DNA of 64,000 bases from Streptococcus parasanguinis. GTDB lineage: Bacteria > Bacillota > Bacilli > Lactobacillales > Streptococcaceae. The position numbers and the translations under genes were made by a program. The notes under the pieces were generated by a model, which was given only the letters and a program-made list of their open reading frames with translations, had not been told where the DNA came from and ran no database searches. This document shows, one piece after another, positions 35,004 to 44,488 of the stretch (its first letter is position 1; every line of letters begins with the position of its first letter). Location of the stretch: the NCBI RefSeq assembly GCF_018499505.1, contig NZ_JAHDAC010000006.1:1-64000 (forward strand). The letters run 5' to 3'.

Positions 35004-36191
35004 ATGACAGAAACAAAAGGCTATTTCGGACAATTTGGTGGATCTTTCGTACCAGAACCGATTCAAAACTTGCTCAATCAATTAGAGGAAACCTTTGAAC
35101 AGTATAAAAATGATCCAGAATTTATCGCAGAATACAAACATTATTTGAAAGATTATTCTGGTCGGGAAACACCGCTCTACTTTGCGGAAAGTTTGACAGA
35201 GCATTTAGGTGGGGCAAAAATTTATTTGAAGCGCGAAGACTTGAATCACCTAGGTTCGCATAAATTGAATAACGTTTTGGGGCAAATCCTCTTGGCTAAA
35301 CGCATGGGCAAAACGCGCGTGATTGCTGAAACAGGAGCTGGTCAACACGGTGTAGCTACAGCAGCTGCGGCAGCTAAATTTGGCATGGCCTGTGATGTCT
35401 ACATGGGGGCAGAAGACGTGGAACGCCAACGCTTGAATGTCTTCCGCATGGAAATGATGGGGGCAACCGTCCATGCGGTTGAAACCGGTACTAAGACTTT
35501 GAAAGATGCTGTTGATGCGGCGTTTGGAGCATGGATGGCGGATCTGGATGCCTTTTACGTTTTGGGTTCTGCTGTTGGCCCTCACCCTTACCCAACCATT
35601 GTACATGAATTCCAAAAAGTGATCAGTGAAGAATCTAAACGTCAAATCTTGGAAAAAGAAGGTCGTTTGCCGGATTATGTGATTGCCTGTGTCGGTGGTG
35701 GCTCTAATGCCATCGGTGCCTTTTCTGAATATGTCGCAGAAGAGGAAGTCGGCTTGATTGGGGTAGAAGCAGCTGGTCATGGCTTGGACACCGATCAACA
35801 CGCAGCGACCATGACCAAAGGGACTATCGGTGTGGTTGATGGGATGAAGACCTATGCAGTCTTTGGCGAAGATGGAAAAGTAGCGCCAGTGTACTCGATT
35901 TCTGCTGGTTTGGACTACCCAGGGGTTGGCCCAGAGCATGCTTTCTTTAAAGATTCTGGTCGTGTCGAATATGTCGCTGCAACAGATGATGAAGCAGTAG
36001 AAGCTCTTCTTCTTCTCAGTAAGACAGAAGGGATCCTCCCAGCTATTGAAAGCTCACACGCGATTGCAGAAGCGGTCAAACGTGCTCCACAATTGGATAA
36101 AGACAAGATCATCATCATCAATGTTTCCGGACGTGGGGACAAGGATGTGGCTGCCATCGCCGATTATCTAGAAGCGAAGGCTGCAAAATAA
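35004..36191 (+). CDS. trpB: Tryptophan synthase beta chain (orphan)
   Basis: PLP enzyme of 395 residues joining indole and serine. PLP Lys87 (SHK), catalytic Glu109 (AETGAGQHG), the phosphate loop GGGSNAIG and the closing [10 protein letters not shown] and SGRGDKD motifs are intact, with numbering equal to the E. coli enzyme. The loop before Lys87 reads NHLGSHK where the family usually has NHTG(A/S)HK. No trpA or other trp gene is adjacent; the gene stands alone behind a Trp T-box. It may serve indole salvage, or trpA may lie elsewhere. Confidence 0.93.
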   Translation: MTETKGYFGQFGGSFVPEPIQNLLNQLEETFEQYKNDPEFIAEYKHYLKDYSGRETPLYFAESLTEHLGGAKIYLKREDLNHLGSHKLNNVLGQILLAKRMGKTRVIAETGAGQHGVATAAAAAKFGMACDVYMGAEDVERQRLNVFRMEMMGATVHAVETGTKTLKDAVDAAFGAWMADLDAFYVLGSAVGPHPYPTIVHEFQKVISEESKRQILEKEGRLPDYVIACVGGGSNAIGAFSEYVAEEEVGLIGVEAAGHGLDTDQHAATMTKGTIGVVDGMKTYAVFGEDGKVAPVYSISAGLDYPGVGPEHAFFKDSGRVEYVAATDDEAVEALLLLSKTEGILPAIESSHAIAEAVKRAPQLDKDKIIIINVSGRGDKDVAAIADYLEAKAAK

Positions 36192-36198
36192 AAAGAAT

Positions 36199-36858
36199 TT
36201 ATCTGCAAAATATCGTATAAAGCAGTAAAGCGTGATAACTGAGAAAGAGACAGGGAACAAAGGGAATCCGGTCTCTTTCTTTTTTGAGAGCAAAGACGAG
36301 AATACCTAAGATGGATGCGATCTGAATGAGAATGAGGATCTTGGTAAAAGAAAAGTTGAGCGAAAAGGTGGCGAGTAAGAGAAAATCTCCTGCTCCCATT
36401 CCGATAAAGAAAAAGTGAGCTCCGATCGCAAGGAGTAAAAAGACCAGCATGAGGAGATTACCACCGGATAAAAAGAGGACCAGGGAATGGAGACAGCACC
36501 AGATGAATAAAGGGTATTCCATAAAGCGAAGGTCATAGATGGCTAAAACGGCAGCTCCCAGTAGTGTTAGAAGTTGAGGCAGGGAAAGGAAACCATTGGC
36601 GCAGGCTAAAAAGAGCAGGCCACTCCAGACCTCAAAAAGGCAGTACCAAAATGGGTAGGTCTGATGACAATAGCGGCAGCGAAAGCGATGCAGTAGTTGC
36701 GAGATAATAGGGATGAGATCCCAAATGCCAAGGACGTGCTGGCAGTGATCGCAATGACTGCGAGGAGCGAGAATAGATTGGTTTGGGAAACGATCGACAA
36801 CTAGCCCCAAAAAAGAGGCGATGCAAGTACCGATGGTAAAAAAATAAAAGTTGATCAT
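36199..36858 (-). CDS. Prepilin peptidase (A24 family, ComC/PilD)
   Basis: A 219-residue membrane aspartic protease that cleaves and N-methylates type IV prepilin-like proteins such as the competence pseudopilins. The N-terminal zinc-type Cys pairs are present (SHCDHC and CRYCHQ), and the second catalytic Asp lies in the GxGD motif GMGAGDFLLL; the first is in AIYDLRF. About seven hydrophobic segments. Normal length. Single leftward gene convergent with trpB. Confidence 0.9.
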   Translation of the reverse strand: MINFYFFTIGTCIASFLGLVVDRFPNQSILAPRSHCDHCQHVLGIWDLIPIISQLLHRFRCRYCHQTYPFWYCLFEVWSGLLFLACANGFLSLPQLLTLLGAAVLAIYDLRFMEYPLFIWCCLHSLVLFLSGGNLLMLVFLLLAIGAHFFFIGMGAGDFLLLATFSLNFSFTKILILIQIASILGILVFALKKERDRIPFVPCLFLSYHALLLYTIFCR

Positions 36859-36909
36859 ACTTATTTATTCGTAAAGCAATCAGAAAATTTCATCATTTGC
36901 TTGAAAATC

Positions 36910-36938
36910 TTGTAAAGCCTTTCTAAATTTGATACAAT
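36910..36938 (+). promoter_or_regulatory. Promoter of yqgQ, -10 ends 7 bases before the likely ATG
   Basis: TTGTAA, 17-base spacer ending in TGA, then TACAAT (36933-36938); ATG at 36946 is seven bases downstream. Another in-frame ATG at 36940 would lie upstream of the expected RNA start. Confidence 0.6.
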
Positions 36939-36945
36939 AATGAAC

Positions 36946-37164
36946 ATGAAAAACCTGTATGATGTTCAACAATTTTTAAAACGTTTTGGAATCATCATTT
37001 ACGTAGGGAAGCGCCTCTATGACATCGAATTGATGAAAATTGAGCTTCAACGTCTTTATGATGCAGGCCTGATGGAGCGGCTCGATTATTTAGAAGCCGA
37101 TACCGTTTTAAGAAGAGAACACAAGCAAGAATTAGAATTTTTGAAAAAGAGTGAGGTAGAGTGA
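36946..37164 (+). CDS. yqgQ: YqgQ family protein (DUF910)
   Basis: A 72-residue helical protein starting MKNLYDVQQFLKRFGIIIYVGKRLYDIELMKIEL, the family signature. Function unknown. I use the ATG at 36946, where homologues begin; there is no Shine-Dalgarno sequence and the -10 box lies just seven bases ahead. The stop overlaps the next start by four bases. Confidence 0.88.
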   Translation: MKNLYDVQQFLKRFGIIIYVGKRLYDIELMKIELQRLYDAGLMERLDYLEADTVLRREHKQELEFLKKSEVE

Positions 37165-37547
37165 TGGGAAATATCATTGTTTGGTTGGTTATTTTAGGAG
37201 CATTTGGATGGATGGCGTTTAATTATTTCCGCATCCGTAAAGCTGCTAAATTTGTGGACAATGCAACCTTTGAAGAGCTGATTCGAAAAGGGCAGTTGAT
37301 TGACTTGCGAGAGCCGGCTGAGTTTCATGCCAAGCATATTTTAGGAGCACGCAACATTCCTTCTACTCAGTTGAAGTTGAGTCTTGCAGCCTTGCGTAAA
37401 GATAAACCAATTTTGCTCTATGAAAATAGCCGTAGTTCGCGTGTAACCAATGCGGCTCTCTTTCTCAAGAAAAAAGGTTATACAGACATTTATGTCTTGT
37501 CTTATGGTCTTGATTCTTGGAATGGGAAAGTGAAAAAAGACGCCTAA
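37161..37547 (+). CDS. Membrane-anchored rhodanese-like protein without active-site Cys
   Basis: A 128-residue protein with one N-terminal transmembrane segment (about 4-24) and a rhodanese domain (about 37-125). The family marks LIDLREPAEFHAKHILGARNIP are present, but the active-site loop that should read Cys-Arg-x-Gly-x-Arg after ILLY reads ENSRSSR, so the sulfur-carrying Cys is missing. No other Cys is in the protein. It cannot act as a classical sulfurtransferase; a binding or regulatory role is more likely. Coupled to yqgQ by a four-base overlap. Confidence 0.88.
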   Translation: MMGNIIVWLVILGAFGWMAFNYFRIRKAAKFVDNATFEELIRKGQLIDLREPAEFHAKHILGARNIPSTQLKLSLAALRKDKPILLYENSRSSRVTNAALFLKKKGYTDIYVLSYGLDSWNGKVKKDA

Positions 37548-37549
37548 TA

Positions 37550-37592
37550 AAAAAGAGCTCTAACTGCACAAAGTGTGTGGTTAGAGCTTTTT
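37550..37592. terminator. Bidirectional terminator
   Basis: GCTCTAAC (37557-37564) pairs with GTTAGAGC (37580-37587), with A and T tracts outside, between two convergent genes. Confidence 0.75.
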
Positions 37593-38317
37593 TATCTCGT
37601 TTTTTCAAGGAAATCTTTGACCCAAGTGAGCTCTACCTCATTCAAAGGCCGGCTTTCGCCAGGGGCTAACTGAGGATCCAAGGTGAAGGGACCAAAAGAC
37701 AAGCGTTTTAAGGTCATGACTTTGACGCCAATGGCTAAGAACATCTTTTTCACTTGGTGGTATTTTCCTTCAGAGATTCGGACCTGGGCCTTGCTGTAGC
37801 TGGGGCTAGTTTCTAGAATAGTTAAGGAAGCAGGCTTGCAGATAGGGCCGTCCGTGAATGAAATCCCATTCTGAAATTGTTCGATGTGGGCTGCATAAAG
37901 CGGACCATTGACTTCTACCTCATAGACCTTCTCCACATGGTATTGAGGATGAAGCAGTTGAAAGCCTAAGGGACCATTATCTGTGATGAGGAGTAAGCCA
38001 CTCGTATCGCGATCGAGGCGACCAAGCGGATAAAGACCTGGGTACTCTTGCTGAGGGTCCACTAGATAGATCACCGTTGGATGGTGGGCGTCTCTTTTAG
38101 CGGTCACTGCACCGATAGGTTTATGGAGCATGTAGTAGTGGTGACGCGGTTCTTGAATGATCCGATTCCCTATTTGGATCTGTTGGAGTCCAGGGTCGAC
38201 GTTTTGCGACAGTTTTTTAGCTGGTAGGTGATCGACCAAGATTTGCCTTCGGGCTAGAAGTTGTTTGATGTCCTTGCGAGCGTACTGATAGTCTGCCATC
38301 AATTGATCTAATCTCAT
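37592..38317 (-). CDS. 16S rRNA pseudouridine(516) synthase-like, RsuA family
   Basis: A 241-residue pseudouridine synthase: an N-terminal S4 RNA-binding domain (RLDQLMADYQYARKDIKQLLARRQILVD) and a catalytic domain with GRLDRDTSGLLL (nucleophilic Asp), HKPIGAVTA and EGKYHQVKKMFLAIG. The start at 38317 follows AGAGGCTCCC; an in-frame start 30 codons earlier lacks a site and the S4 domain starts here. RsuA is the closest well-known family; the exact rRNA target is inferred. Confidence 0.88.
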   Translation of the reverse strand: MRLDQLMADYQYARKDIKQLLARRQILVDHLPAKKLSQNVDPGLQQIQIGNRIIQEPRHHYYMLHKPIGAVTAKRDAHHPTVIYLVDPQQEYPGLYPLGRLDRDTSGLLLITDNGPLGFQLLHPQYHVEKVYEVEVNGPLYAAHIEQFQNGISFTDGPICKPASLTILETSPSYSKAQVRISEGKYHQVKKMFLAIGVKVMTLKRLSFGPFTLDPQLAPGESRPLNEVELTWVKDFLEKTR

Positions 38318-38413
38318 GGGAGCCTCTTTTTCTGAAATTCTTATCATCAGTGTATCATGAAAAGAAAAGGAAATCGAGTCGGAGAAAAGAAATGAAGATG
38401 AAAACATTTACAA

Positions 38414-38463
38414 CTAGCTGAACTGTGTTTTTTAAACAGGACTGTGGTATAATTGTTCAGTTA
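38414..38463 (+). promoter_or_regulatory. typA promoter flanked by inverted repeats
   Basis: TATAAT (38448-38453) preceded by TGG forms an extended -10. CTAGCTGAAC on the left and GTTCAGTTAG on the right are inverted repeats with one mismatch that bracket the promoter. Confidence 0.45.
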
Positions 38464-38495
38464 GAAATATTATTTAAAATTTTATAGAGGAAATC

Positions 38496-40343
38496 ATGAC
38501 AAAATTAAGAGAAGATATTCGTAACGTTGCGATCATTGCCCACGTTGACCATGGTAAAACAACCTTGGTAGACGAATTGTTGAAACAATCGCACACCTTG
38601 GATGAACGTAAAGAATTACAAGAACGTGCAATGGACTCAAACGATCTTGAAAAAGAACGTGGGATTACCATTCTAGCTAAAAATACAGCTGTTGCTTATA
38701 ACGGAACTCGGATCAATATCATGGACACACCAGGACACGCGGACTTCGGTGGAGAAGTGGAACGGATCATGAAAATGGTCGATGGGGTTGTATTGGTCGT
38801 TGATGCTTACGAAGGAACCATGCCTCAGACTCGTTTCGTATTGAAAAAAGCCTTGGAACAAGATCTTGTTCCAATCGTTGTAGTTAACAAAATCGATAAA
38901 CCATCTGCTCGTCCAGAAGAAGTTGTAGACGAAGTTCTTGAACTCTTCATCGAATTAGGTGCGGATGACGACCAATTGGAATTCCCAGTTGTGTATGCAT
39001 CAGCGATCAACGGAACCTCTTCACTTTCAGACGATCCAGCTGACCAAGAGCACACAATGGCACCGATCTTTGATACCATCATTGATCACATCCCAGCTCC
39101 AGTTGATAACTCAGAAGAGCCCCTTCAATTCCAAGTATCCCTACTTGATTACAACGACTTCGTTGGACGTATTGGTATCGGACGTGTCTTCCGTGGTACT
39201 GTAAAAGTTGGGGACCAAGTAACCCTTTCTAAATTGGATGGAACGACTAAGAACTTCCGTGTTACCAAACTCTTTGGTTTCTTTGGTTTGGAACGTCGTG
39301 AAATTCAAGAAGCCAAAGCTGGAGACTTGATCGCTATTTCTGGTATGGAAGATATCTTCGTTGGAGAAACCATCACACCGACAGACGCAGTTGAAGCTCT
39401 TCCAATCCTTCACATCGATGAACCAACGCTTCAAATGACCTTCTTGGTTAACAACTCACCATTTGCTGGTCGCGAAGGAAAATGGGTAACCTCTCGTAAA
39501 GTTGAAGAACGCTTGCAAGCGGAATTGCAAACAGACGTCTCTCTTCGTGTTGACCCAACTGATTCACCTGATAAATGGACAGTTTCAGGACGTGGGGAAT
39601 TGCACTTGTCTATCTTGATCGAAACCATGCGTCGTGAAGGATACGAATTGCAAGTGTCTCGTCCAGAAGTTATTATCAAGGAAATTGATGGTGTCAAATG
39701 CGAACCATTTGAACGCGTACAAATCGACACACCAGAAGAATACCAAGGATCTGTTATTCAAAGCCTTTCTGAACGTAAAGGTGAAATGTTAGATATGATC
39801 TCAACTGGTAACGGTCAAACTCGTTTGGTCTTCCTTGTTCCAGCTCGTGGGTTGATTGGATACTCAACAGAGTTCTTGTCAATGACACGTGGTTACGGAA
39901 TCATGAACCACACCTTTGACCAATACTTGCCAGTGATTCCAGGAGAAATCGGTGGACGTCACCGTGGTGCTCTTGTTTCAATCGATAACGGAAAAGCAAC
40001 CACTTACTCTATCATGTCTATCGAAGAACGTGGTACGATCTTTGTCAATCCAGGTACGGAAGTTTACGAAGGAATGATCATCGGGGAAAACTCTCGTGAG
40101 AACGACTTGACCGTAAACATTACGAAAGCAAAACAAATGACTAACGTTCGTTCAGCTACTAAGGACCAAACAGCGGTTATCAAGACTCCTCGTATCTTGA
40201 CCTTGGAAGAATCTCTTGAGTTCTTGAATGACGATGAGTACATGGAAGTAACGCCTGAATCAATCCGTTTGCGGAAACAAATCTTGAACAAAGCAGAACG
40301 CGAAAAAGCAAATAAAAAGAAAAAATCAGCAGCTGCTGAATAA
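38496..40343 (+). CDS. typA: Translational GTPase TypA (BipA)
   Basis: Ribosome-binding GTPase of 615 residues, elongation-factor family, acting in 50S assembly and stress. G motifs: [28 protein letters not shown] and the switch region. Domains II, III, V and the TypA-specific C-terminal part ([30 protein letters not shown]) are complete. Followed by the DUF3165 gene, as is usual in streptococci. Confidence 0.96.
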   Translation: MTKLREDIRNVAIIAHVDHGKTTLVDELLKQSHTLDERKELQERAMDSNDLEKERGITILAKNTAVAYNGTRINIMDTPGHADFGGEVERIMKMVDGVVLVVDAYEGTMPQTRFVLKKALEQDLVPIVVVNKIDKPSARPEEVVDEVLELFIELGADDDQLEFPVVYASAINGTSSLSDDPADQEHTMAPIFDTIIDHIPAPVDNSEEPLQFQVSLLDYNDFVGRIGIGRVFRGTVKVGDQVTLSKLDGTTKNFRVTKLFGFFGLERREIQEAKAGDLIAISGMEDIFVGETITPTDAVEALPILHIDEPTLQMTFLVNNSPFAGREGKWVTSRKVEERLQAELQTDVSLRVDPTDSPDKWTVSGRGELHLSILIETMRREGYELQVSRPEVIIKEIDGVKCEPFERVQIDTPEEYQGSVIQSLSERKGEMLDMISTGNGQTRLVFLVPARGLIGYSTEFLSMTRGYGIMNHTFDQYLPVIPGEIGGRHRGALVSIDNGKATTYSIMSIEERGTIFVNPGTEVYEGMIIGENSRENDLTVNITKAKQMTNVRSATKDQTAVIKTPRILTLEESLEFLNDDEYMEVTPESIRLRKQILNKAEREKANKKKKSAAAE

Positions 40344-40366
40344 TACGGAAAGAAAGGAGAAACAAA

Positions 40367-40615
40367 ATGGTCTATTTTATCTTAGGGATTTTGATTCTCC
40401 TTTTTTACCTTTTTATGACCCCCAAAAGTATTCGTGGTACCTTAAACAGTGTCACAATGGTGGTCTTGATCGTCTCCATTATCGTACTGACTTGTCTCGC
40501 CATTTTTCAGATATTCCAACTACCGTCTGAGTTTTTTGTCGGTGCCTTTCTCGCCTTTGTTGGCTACCTGGCTTTGGTGGATATTTCCAAAATGACGACC
40601 AAACAGAAAAAATAA
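40367..40615 (+). CDS. DUF3165 family membrane protein
   Basis: An 82-residue protein with two or three hydrophobic segments (VYFILGILILLFYLFM, MVVLIVSIIVLTCLAIFQIF, FFVGAFLAFVGYLALV) and a basic C-terminal end. Known in streptococci only as the small gene between typA and murD. Function unknown. AAAGGAG site; terminator follows. Confidence 0.85.
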   Translation: MVYFILGILILLFYLFMTPKSIRGTLNSVTMVVLIVSIIVLTCLAIFQIFQLPSEFFVGAFLAFVGYLALVDISKMTTKQKK

Positions 40616-40632
40616 ACGGTGACGTGATTTTT

Positions 40633-40652
40633 AAAGCCCTTTGGGCTTTTTA
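40633..40652 (+). terminator. Terminator before murD
   Basis: AAAGCCC (40633-40639) pairs with GGGCTTT (40643-40649), followed by T. Confidence 0.8.
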
Positions 40653-40705
40653 ATTTTGCTAAAAAAAGGTAAAATAGAGAGTGATAAAAATGGAGCGAAG
40701 AAATC

Positions 40706-42055
40706 ATGAAATTTGTGAAACAATTTGAAAATAAAAAGGTTCTTGTATTAGGTTTGGCTAAGTCAGGCGAGTCAGCTGCTCGTTTGTTGGATCGCTTAGG
40801 AGCGATTGTGACCGTCAATGATGGCAAACCTTTTGAAGAAAATCCAGCAGCACAAAGTTTACTGGAAGAAGGGATTAAAGTTGTGACAGGAGGTCACCCT
40901 CTGGAATTGTTGGATGAAGACTTTGAAGTCATGGTCAAAAATCCAGGAATCCCTTATTCCAACCCAATGGTCGAAAAAGCGCTTGAAAAGGGCATTCCAG
41001 TCCTCACTGAAGTGGAATTGGCCTATCTGATTTCGGATGCGCCAATTATTGGGATTACAGGATCAAACGGAAAAACGACAACGACAACCATGATCGGGGA
41101 AGTCTTGACGGCTGCCGGCCAAGGTGGTCTATTGTCTGGGAATATCGGTTTTCCAGCTAGTCAAGTTGCACAAACAGCGACTGAAAAGGAAGTTCTGGTC
41201 ATGGAATTGTCTTCTTTCCAATTGATGGGAATTGAAGCCTTCCATCCAGAGATTGCAGTGATTACCAACCTCATGCCGACCCATATCGACTATCATGGTT
41301 CTTTTGAAAATTATGTAGCTGCCAAATGGAATCTTCAAAAGAATATGACAGAAAAAGATGTCATTGTCTTGAACTTCAACCAAGACCTGGCCAAGGAACT
41401 CGCTACAAAAACCAAGGCAAGGGTCCTTCCATTTTCAACGATTGAAAAAGTGGATGGGGCTTATTTGGAAGATGGACTTCTCAAGTTTAAGGGAGAAGTT
41501 GTTATGCGTGCGGATGAACTGGGTGTTCCAGGTAGTCACAATGTAGAAAATGCCTTGGCAACGATTGCGGTCGCAAAAGTCCGTGGTGTGGAGAATGAGG
41601 TCATTAAAGAAACCTTATCGGCCTTTGGAGGAGTGAAACACCGTCTTCAATATGTGGATGAAATTCAAGGTGTCAAATTCTACAATGATAGCAAATCGAC
41701 CAATATTTTAGCGACACAAAAAGCTCTTTCTGGTTTTGATAACAGCAAGGTGATCTTGATTGCAGGAGGGCTCGATCGTGGCAATGAATTTGATGAATTG
41801 GTGCCTCACATTACTGGCTTAAAGGAAATGGTGATTCTAGGAGAATCAGCTCCTCGAGTGAAACGCGCAGCCGATAAAGCAGGCGTCCTTTATGTAGATG
41901 CGGCAGATGTAGCGGATGCGACAAAGAAAGCCTTCGATTTGGCTAGCACAGGAGATGTTGTACTACTAAGTCCTGCTAATGCCAGCTGGGATATGTATCC
42001 GAATTTTGAAGTGCGTGGGGATGAATTCCTTGCTACAGTAAAAGGGTTGAAATAA
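40706..42055 (+). CDS. murD: UDP-N-acetylmuramoyl-L-alanine:D-glutamate ligase
   Basis: Adds D-Glu to the peptidoglycan precursor in the cytoplasm. The 449 residues have the N-terminal [17 protein letters not shown] fold, ATP loop [11 protein letters not shown], the Mur ligase signatures [11 protein letters not shown] and [10 protein letters not shown], and YNDSKSTN. First gene of the wall/division operon; murG starts one base after its stop. Confidence 0.97.
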   Translation: MKFVKQFENKKVLVLGLAKSGESAARLLDRLGAIVTVNDGKPFEENPAAQSLLEEGIKVVTGGHPLELLDEDFEVMVKNPGIPYSNPMVEKALEKGIPVLTEVELAYLISDAPIIGITGSNGKTTTTTMIGEVLTAAGQGGLLSGNIGFPASQVAQTATEKEVLVMELSSFQLMGIEAFHPEIAVITNLMPTHIDYHGSFENYVAAKWNLQKNMTEKDVIVLNFNQDLAKELATKTKARVLPFSTIEKVDGAYLEDGLLKFKGEVVMRADELGVPGSHNVENALATIAVAKVRGVENEVIKETLSAFGGVKHRLQYVDEIQGVKFYNDSKSTNILATQKALSGFDNSKVILIAGGLDRGNEFDELVPHITGLKEMVILGESAPRVKRAADKAGVLYVDAADVADATKKAFDLASTGDVVLLSPANASWDMYPNFEVRGDEFLATVKGLK

Positions 42056-42056
42056 G

Positions 42057-43139
42057 ATGAAAAAAATAATGTTTACTGGTGGGGGAACCGTGGGACATGT
42101 GACCCTTAATCTCCTCTTGATTCCAAAATTTATCGAAGATGGATGGGAAGTCCATTATATTGGGGACAAAAAAGGAATCGAATACCAAGAGATCAAAAAG
42201 TCTGGCTTAGACGTGCGCTTCCATTCAATTGCAACGGGGAAATTGCGCCGCTATTTCTCTTTCCAAAATATGATGGATGTGTTCAAGGTGGCTTGGGGAA
42301 CGCTCCAGTCCATTGCAATCCTGCTTCGTGTGCGTCCACAAGTTCTCTTCTCAAAAGGGGGATTTGTCTCAGTGCCACCAGTGATCGCAGCTCGTCTCAC
42401 GCGTGTCCCTGTCTATATCCATGAGTCGGATCTCTCGATGGGATTGGCCAATAAAATTGCTTATAAATTCGCTACCAAGATGTACACGACTTTTGAGCAA
42501 GCTCATGGTTTAACAAAGAGTGCGCATATCGGTGCGGTAACCAAGGTTACAGATCATATTCCGACAACTTCAGAAGTTTTAGAAGAAAAAACACAAGGTT
42601 TCCGAAAAGACTTGCCGACCCTTCTCTTTGTCGGAGGATCTGCTGGTGCGCGTGTCTTTAATGAATTTGTGACAGAGAACAAAGCAGAGCTCTTGCAGCA
42701 CTACAATATCATAAATTTGACAGGCGATTCAACATTGAATCAGGCTGAGGGCGGTTTGTATCGAGTGGATTATGTAACCGATCAGTATTTGCCAATGCTC
42801 CAGAAGGCTGATTTAGTGGTGACTAGAGGTGGAGCCAATACCTTATTTGAACTCTTAGCCATGAACAAACTCCATTTGATTGTACCGCTAGGAAAAGAAG
42901 CCAGCCGTGGCGATCAGATTGAAAATGCCCAATATTTTGTGGATAAAGGTTATGCAGAGCAATTGCAAGAAGATCAATTGACGCTCGAAACCTTCAATGA
43001 AACCATTCAAGAAATGTTGAAGCAAAGCCAAGTCTACCACCAAGCAATGGAAAAATCGACAGAACTCCTTTCACTAGACGATTTTTATGGCCTGCTTCAA
43101 AAAGATATCAGTAAGGGAAAAGATGACGGACGACAATAA
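42057..43139 (+). CDS. murG: UDP-GlcNAc:lipid I GlcNAc transferase
   Basis: Membrane-associated GT28 glycosyltransferase (360 residues) that forms lipid II. The glycine-rich start [13 protein letters not shown], the [13 protein letters not shown] region, [12 protein letters not shown] and the donor site [16 protein letters not shown] are visible. Overlaps divIB by 17 bases. Confidence 0.96.
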   Translation: MKKIMFTGGGTVGHVTLNLLLIPKFIEDGWEVHYIGDKKGIEYQEIKKSGLDVRFHSIATGKLRRYFSFQNMMDVFKVAWGTLQSIAILLRVRPQVLFSKGGFVSVPPVIAARLTRVPVYIHESDLSMGLANKIAYKFATKMYTTFEQAHGLTKSAHIGAVTKVTDHIPTTSEVLEEKTQGFRKDLPTLLFVGGSAGARVFNEFVTENKAELLQHYNIINLTGDSTLNQAEGGLYRVDYVTDQYLPMLQKADLVVTRGGANTLFELLAMNKLHLIVPLGKEASRGDQIENAQYFVDKGYAEQLQEDQLTLETFNETIQEMLKQSQVYHQAMEKSTELLSLDDFYGLLQKDISKGKDDGRQ

Positions 43140-44346
43140 AAAAACGCCAACGGATGACAAAATTACAGAATTGTCAGCCTGGCAAAAAAGAAACAAAGAA
43201 TATTTAGAAAAAAAAGCGCTTGAAAAAGTGGAAGAAGCTGAAACAGAGGAAACTGAAAGCGAAGAAGCAAAAGAAGACGAAGACCTTTCAGAAAAAGAAA
43301 CAGCTTCTGTCTCAGAGGAAGAATCTGACGAACGAAAAGAGTATGAAGAGGAAGATGAATCTGAGGCCGAAGAGGATCCAGAAGCAGATGGAGAAGGTTC
43401 AGAAGGAGAAGAGGATGATCCGGCTATAGAGGAGCTAGATCCTTCAGAGAAGCAAGAGAAAAAATCTTCATTTTTTAAAGGCTTAAAGACGAAAAAGCCA
43501 AAGAAGGAACCGACAGTGGCAAAACGCCATATCTATCGTGCCCTTCCAGTAATCGGAATCAGCTCGATTGTTGCCCTTCTCTCAATCTATTTTTTAAGTC
43601 CCTTGTCCACACAAAAAGTGATTGAATTTTCAGGGAATAAAGCGGTTGACCAGCAACTCTTGTATGAAAAAAGTCGCATCAAAGAAGAAGATTATACTCT
43701 GACGACCTTCCTTCATAAATCGGTCTATGAACAAAATATGAAAACGGCTAGTCCATGGATCAAAGAGGTTCACATGCATTATCAATTCCCGGTGACCTTT
43801 AAAGTCAATGTCGTAGAACACAAAGTGGTTGCCTATTATGTGACCGGAGAAGACCACTATCCAGTATTGGAAAATGGAGAAGTGGTGGAGACAGTAACTC
43901 CAGCTTCGGAATTGCCGTCCTCCTATATTAGCTTGAAATTCTCAGATCGAGAATTGGTCAGACAATTTGTCCAAGAAATGAAATCCATTTCTTCTTCCAT
44001 TACGGATAAAATTGTTTCGGTTGATCTGACACCAAGCAAGGTCACCAAGGATCTGGTGACCATCACTATGAAAAACGATAATAAAATCTTGGTGCCTGTT
44101 TCCCAAATTACCCGTAAGCTCCCTTATTATAAGGCGATCAGTAAGCAATTAGACGATGATTCGACTATCGATATGGAGGCTGGAGTATTCAGCTATAGTG
44201 AACAATCCATTGCAGATGCCAAAGAGCAAGCTGAAAAAGAAAAGGCTGAAAGTACAGAAAAGCAAGAAGAACATTCTGAGGAAGCAAGCCAAGAACAGAA
44301 TCAAGAACAGAATCCAGAAGGAGAGAATTCTTCTGGAAATGAGTAA
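43123..44346 (+). CDS. divIB: Cell division protein DivIB (FtsQ)
   Basis: Bitopic divisome protein of 407 residues. The cytoplasmic N-terminal part (about 1-130) is extremely acidic (Glu/Asp-rich), followed by a transmembrane segment (about 148-170, [19 protein letters not shown]), a POTRA domain ([21 protein letters not shown]) and the beta domain. The C terminus is a Glu/Gln-rich tail. Start at 43123, after AAGGGAAAAG, inside murG. Confidence 0.94.
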   Translation: MTDDNKKTPTDDKITELSAWQKRNKEYLEKKALEKVEEAETEETESEEAKEDEDLSEKETASVSEEESDERKEYEEEDESEAEEDPEADGEGSEGEEDDPAIEELDPSEKQEKKSSFFKGLKTKKPKKEPTVAKRHIYRALPVIGISSIVALLSIYFLSPLSTQKVIEFSGNKAVDQQLLYEKSRIKEEDYTLTTFLHKSVYEQNMKTASPWIKEVHMHYQFPVTFKVNVVEHKVVAYYVTGEDHYPVLENGEVVETVTPASELPSSYISLKFSDRELVRQFVQEMKSISSSITDKIVSVDLTPSKVTKDLVTITMKNDNKILVPVSQITRKLPYYKAISKQLDDDSTIDMEAGVFSYSEQSIADAKEQAEKEKAESTEKQEEHSEEASQEQNQEQNPEGENSSGNE

Positions 44347-44488
44347 AGCCCATAAATTATCTCAAATAATTGAAGAAAAAATGTCCATTTTAGGCTTCTT
44401 TGTGATATAATGAAGTTTGGATAGTTCCAACTAAAAGGGCTATAAATAGATGTAAAGTGAAAACAAATAAAGAGAGAGGACTGGTGTA

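Noticed and set aside
35250..35939. 229-codon reading frame antisense to trpB
   Set aside because: It lies wholly inside a well-conserved gene and has no family resemblance or start signals.
36940..36945. Start of yqgQ two codons earlier
   Set aside because: It lies only one base after the -10 box, upstream of any plausible RNA start.
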